Assembly (NCBI GenBank): GCA_020056545.1 | Contig: JAGVHM010000002.1 | Location: forward strand, 1 to 5,493 | Length of the DNA: 5,493 nucleotides | Direction: 5' to 3' | Source: a bacterium | GTDB taxonomy: Bacteria > Desulfobacterota > Deferrimicrobia > Deferrimicrobiales > Deferrimicrobiaceae | Shown: positions 5,419 to 5,493 of the stretch, piece after piece | How positions within the stretch are numbered: the stretch's first letter is position 1 | Layout: each line of letters opens with the position of its first letter | The notes under the pieces: generated by a model | What the model was told of the DNA's origin: nothing | Database searches by the model: none | Seen by the model: only the letters and a program-made list of their open reading frames with translations | Position numbers and translations under genes: made by a program

Positions 5419-5493
5419 CTCGGGAGTGCGACAGTACATAAGAACATTTTCGAAACTGGGGATTGTCCCTATAACGAGTTCTTAGGAACGTCC
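5404..5493. repeat. Perfect 19-bp inverted repeat, probable edge or whole of a small mobile or dispersed repeat
   Basis: The left arm GGACGTTCCTAAGAACTCG (5404-5422) is perfectly complementary to the right arm CGAGTTCTTAGGAACGTCC (5475-5493), with 52 nt between. The intervening DNA is less GC-rich than the genes and contains CATAAGAAC and a small GGGA-TTG-TCCC hairpin (5459-5469). No coding frame of note lies inside. Candidates are a MITE-like palindromic unit, a REP-type element, or the end of an IS200-like/REP-associated transposase unit whose gene lies outside. It may also form an RNA hairpin downstream of the operon, but no following T-tract can be seen, so terminator function is not supported. 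The right arm ends exactly at the window edge and may continue. Confidence 0.8.

Noticed and set aside
5391..5493. Rho-independent terminator for the bio operon
   Set aside because: The 19-bp arms could fold, but the 52-nt loop is far too long and no T-run follows within the window.
1..5493. CRISPR array, tRNA, rRNA, riboswitch or phage-defence system
   Set aside because: I saw no regularly spaced repeats, no tRNA-like or rRNA segments, no biotin-riboswitch-like leader (the leader is only about 20 nt), and no defence-type domains.

Overview
This window holds a compact, GC-rich biotin biosynthesis operon, bioB-bioF-bioA-bioD, all on the + strand. A TVP38/DedA-type membrane protein gene follows it. 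A divergent HAD-family phosphatase gene (phosphoglycolate phosphatase type) runs off the left edge. The host is probably a high-GC, anaerobe-leaning bacterium of the deltaproteobacterial (Desulfobacterota/Geobacter-like) kind. This rests on recalled similarity of the BioB and BioA sequences to Geobacter- and Bacillus-type homologues, not on a search, so treat it as tentative.

Layout: 1-275 (-) is the N-terminal part of the phosphatase. Positions 276-427 form the divergent control region. It contains a clear BirA-type operator (TGTAAACC-N16-GGTTGACA, 343-374) whose right half-site contains the -35 hexamer of a good sigma70-like promoter (TTGACA-17 nt-AAGAAT). That arrangement implies that biotinyl-AMP-loaded BirA blocks transcription of the bio operon. 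It also shows that the longest possible bioB frame, starting at 362, begins inside the operator, so the ATG at 428 is the better start. From 428 to 4684 the four bio genes are packed with almost no gaps: a 3-nt gap B/F, a 29-nt overlap F/A with a TTG start, and a 4-nt ATGA overlap A/D. Positions 4692-5390 encode the membrane protein. Positions 5391-5493 are non-coding and contain a perfect 19-bp inverted repeat plus short direct repeats, probably the edge of a dispersed or mobile repeat.

Together the four enzymes convert a pimeloyl thioester to biotin: BioF makes 7-keto-8-aminopelargonate (KAPA), BioA makes 7,8-diaminopelargonate (DAPA), BioD makes dethiobiotin, and BioB inserts sulfur. No pimeloyl-forming gene (bioC, bioH, bioW, bioI and similar) lies in the window, so that step is encoded elsewhere.

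The points most worth a second look are these. BioB lacks the cysteine equivalent to E. coli Cys97 and carries extra cysteines, as expected for the recently recognised Type II biotin synthases with an auxiliary 4Fe-5S cluster. BioA carries a four-cysteine insert. The right end of the window coincides with the right arm of the inverted repeat. I found no wholly unknown system here.
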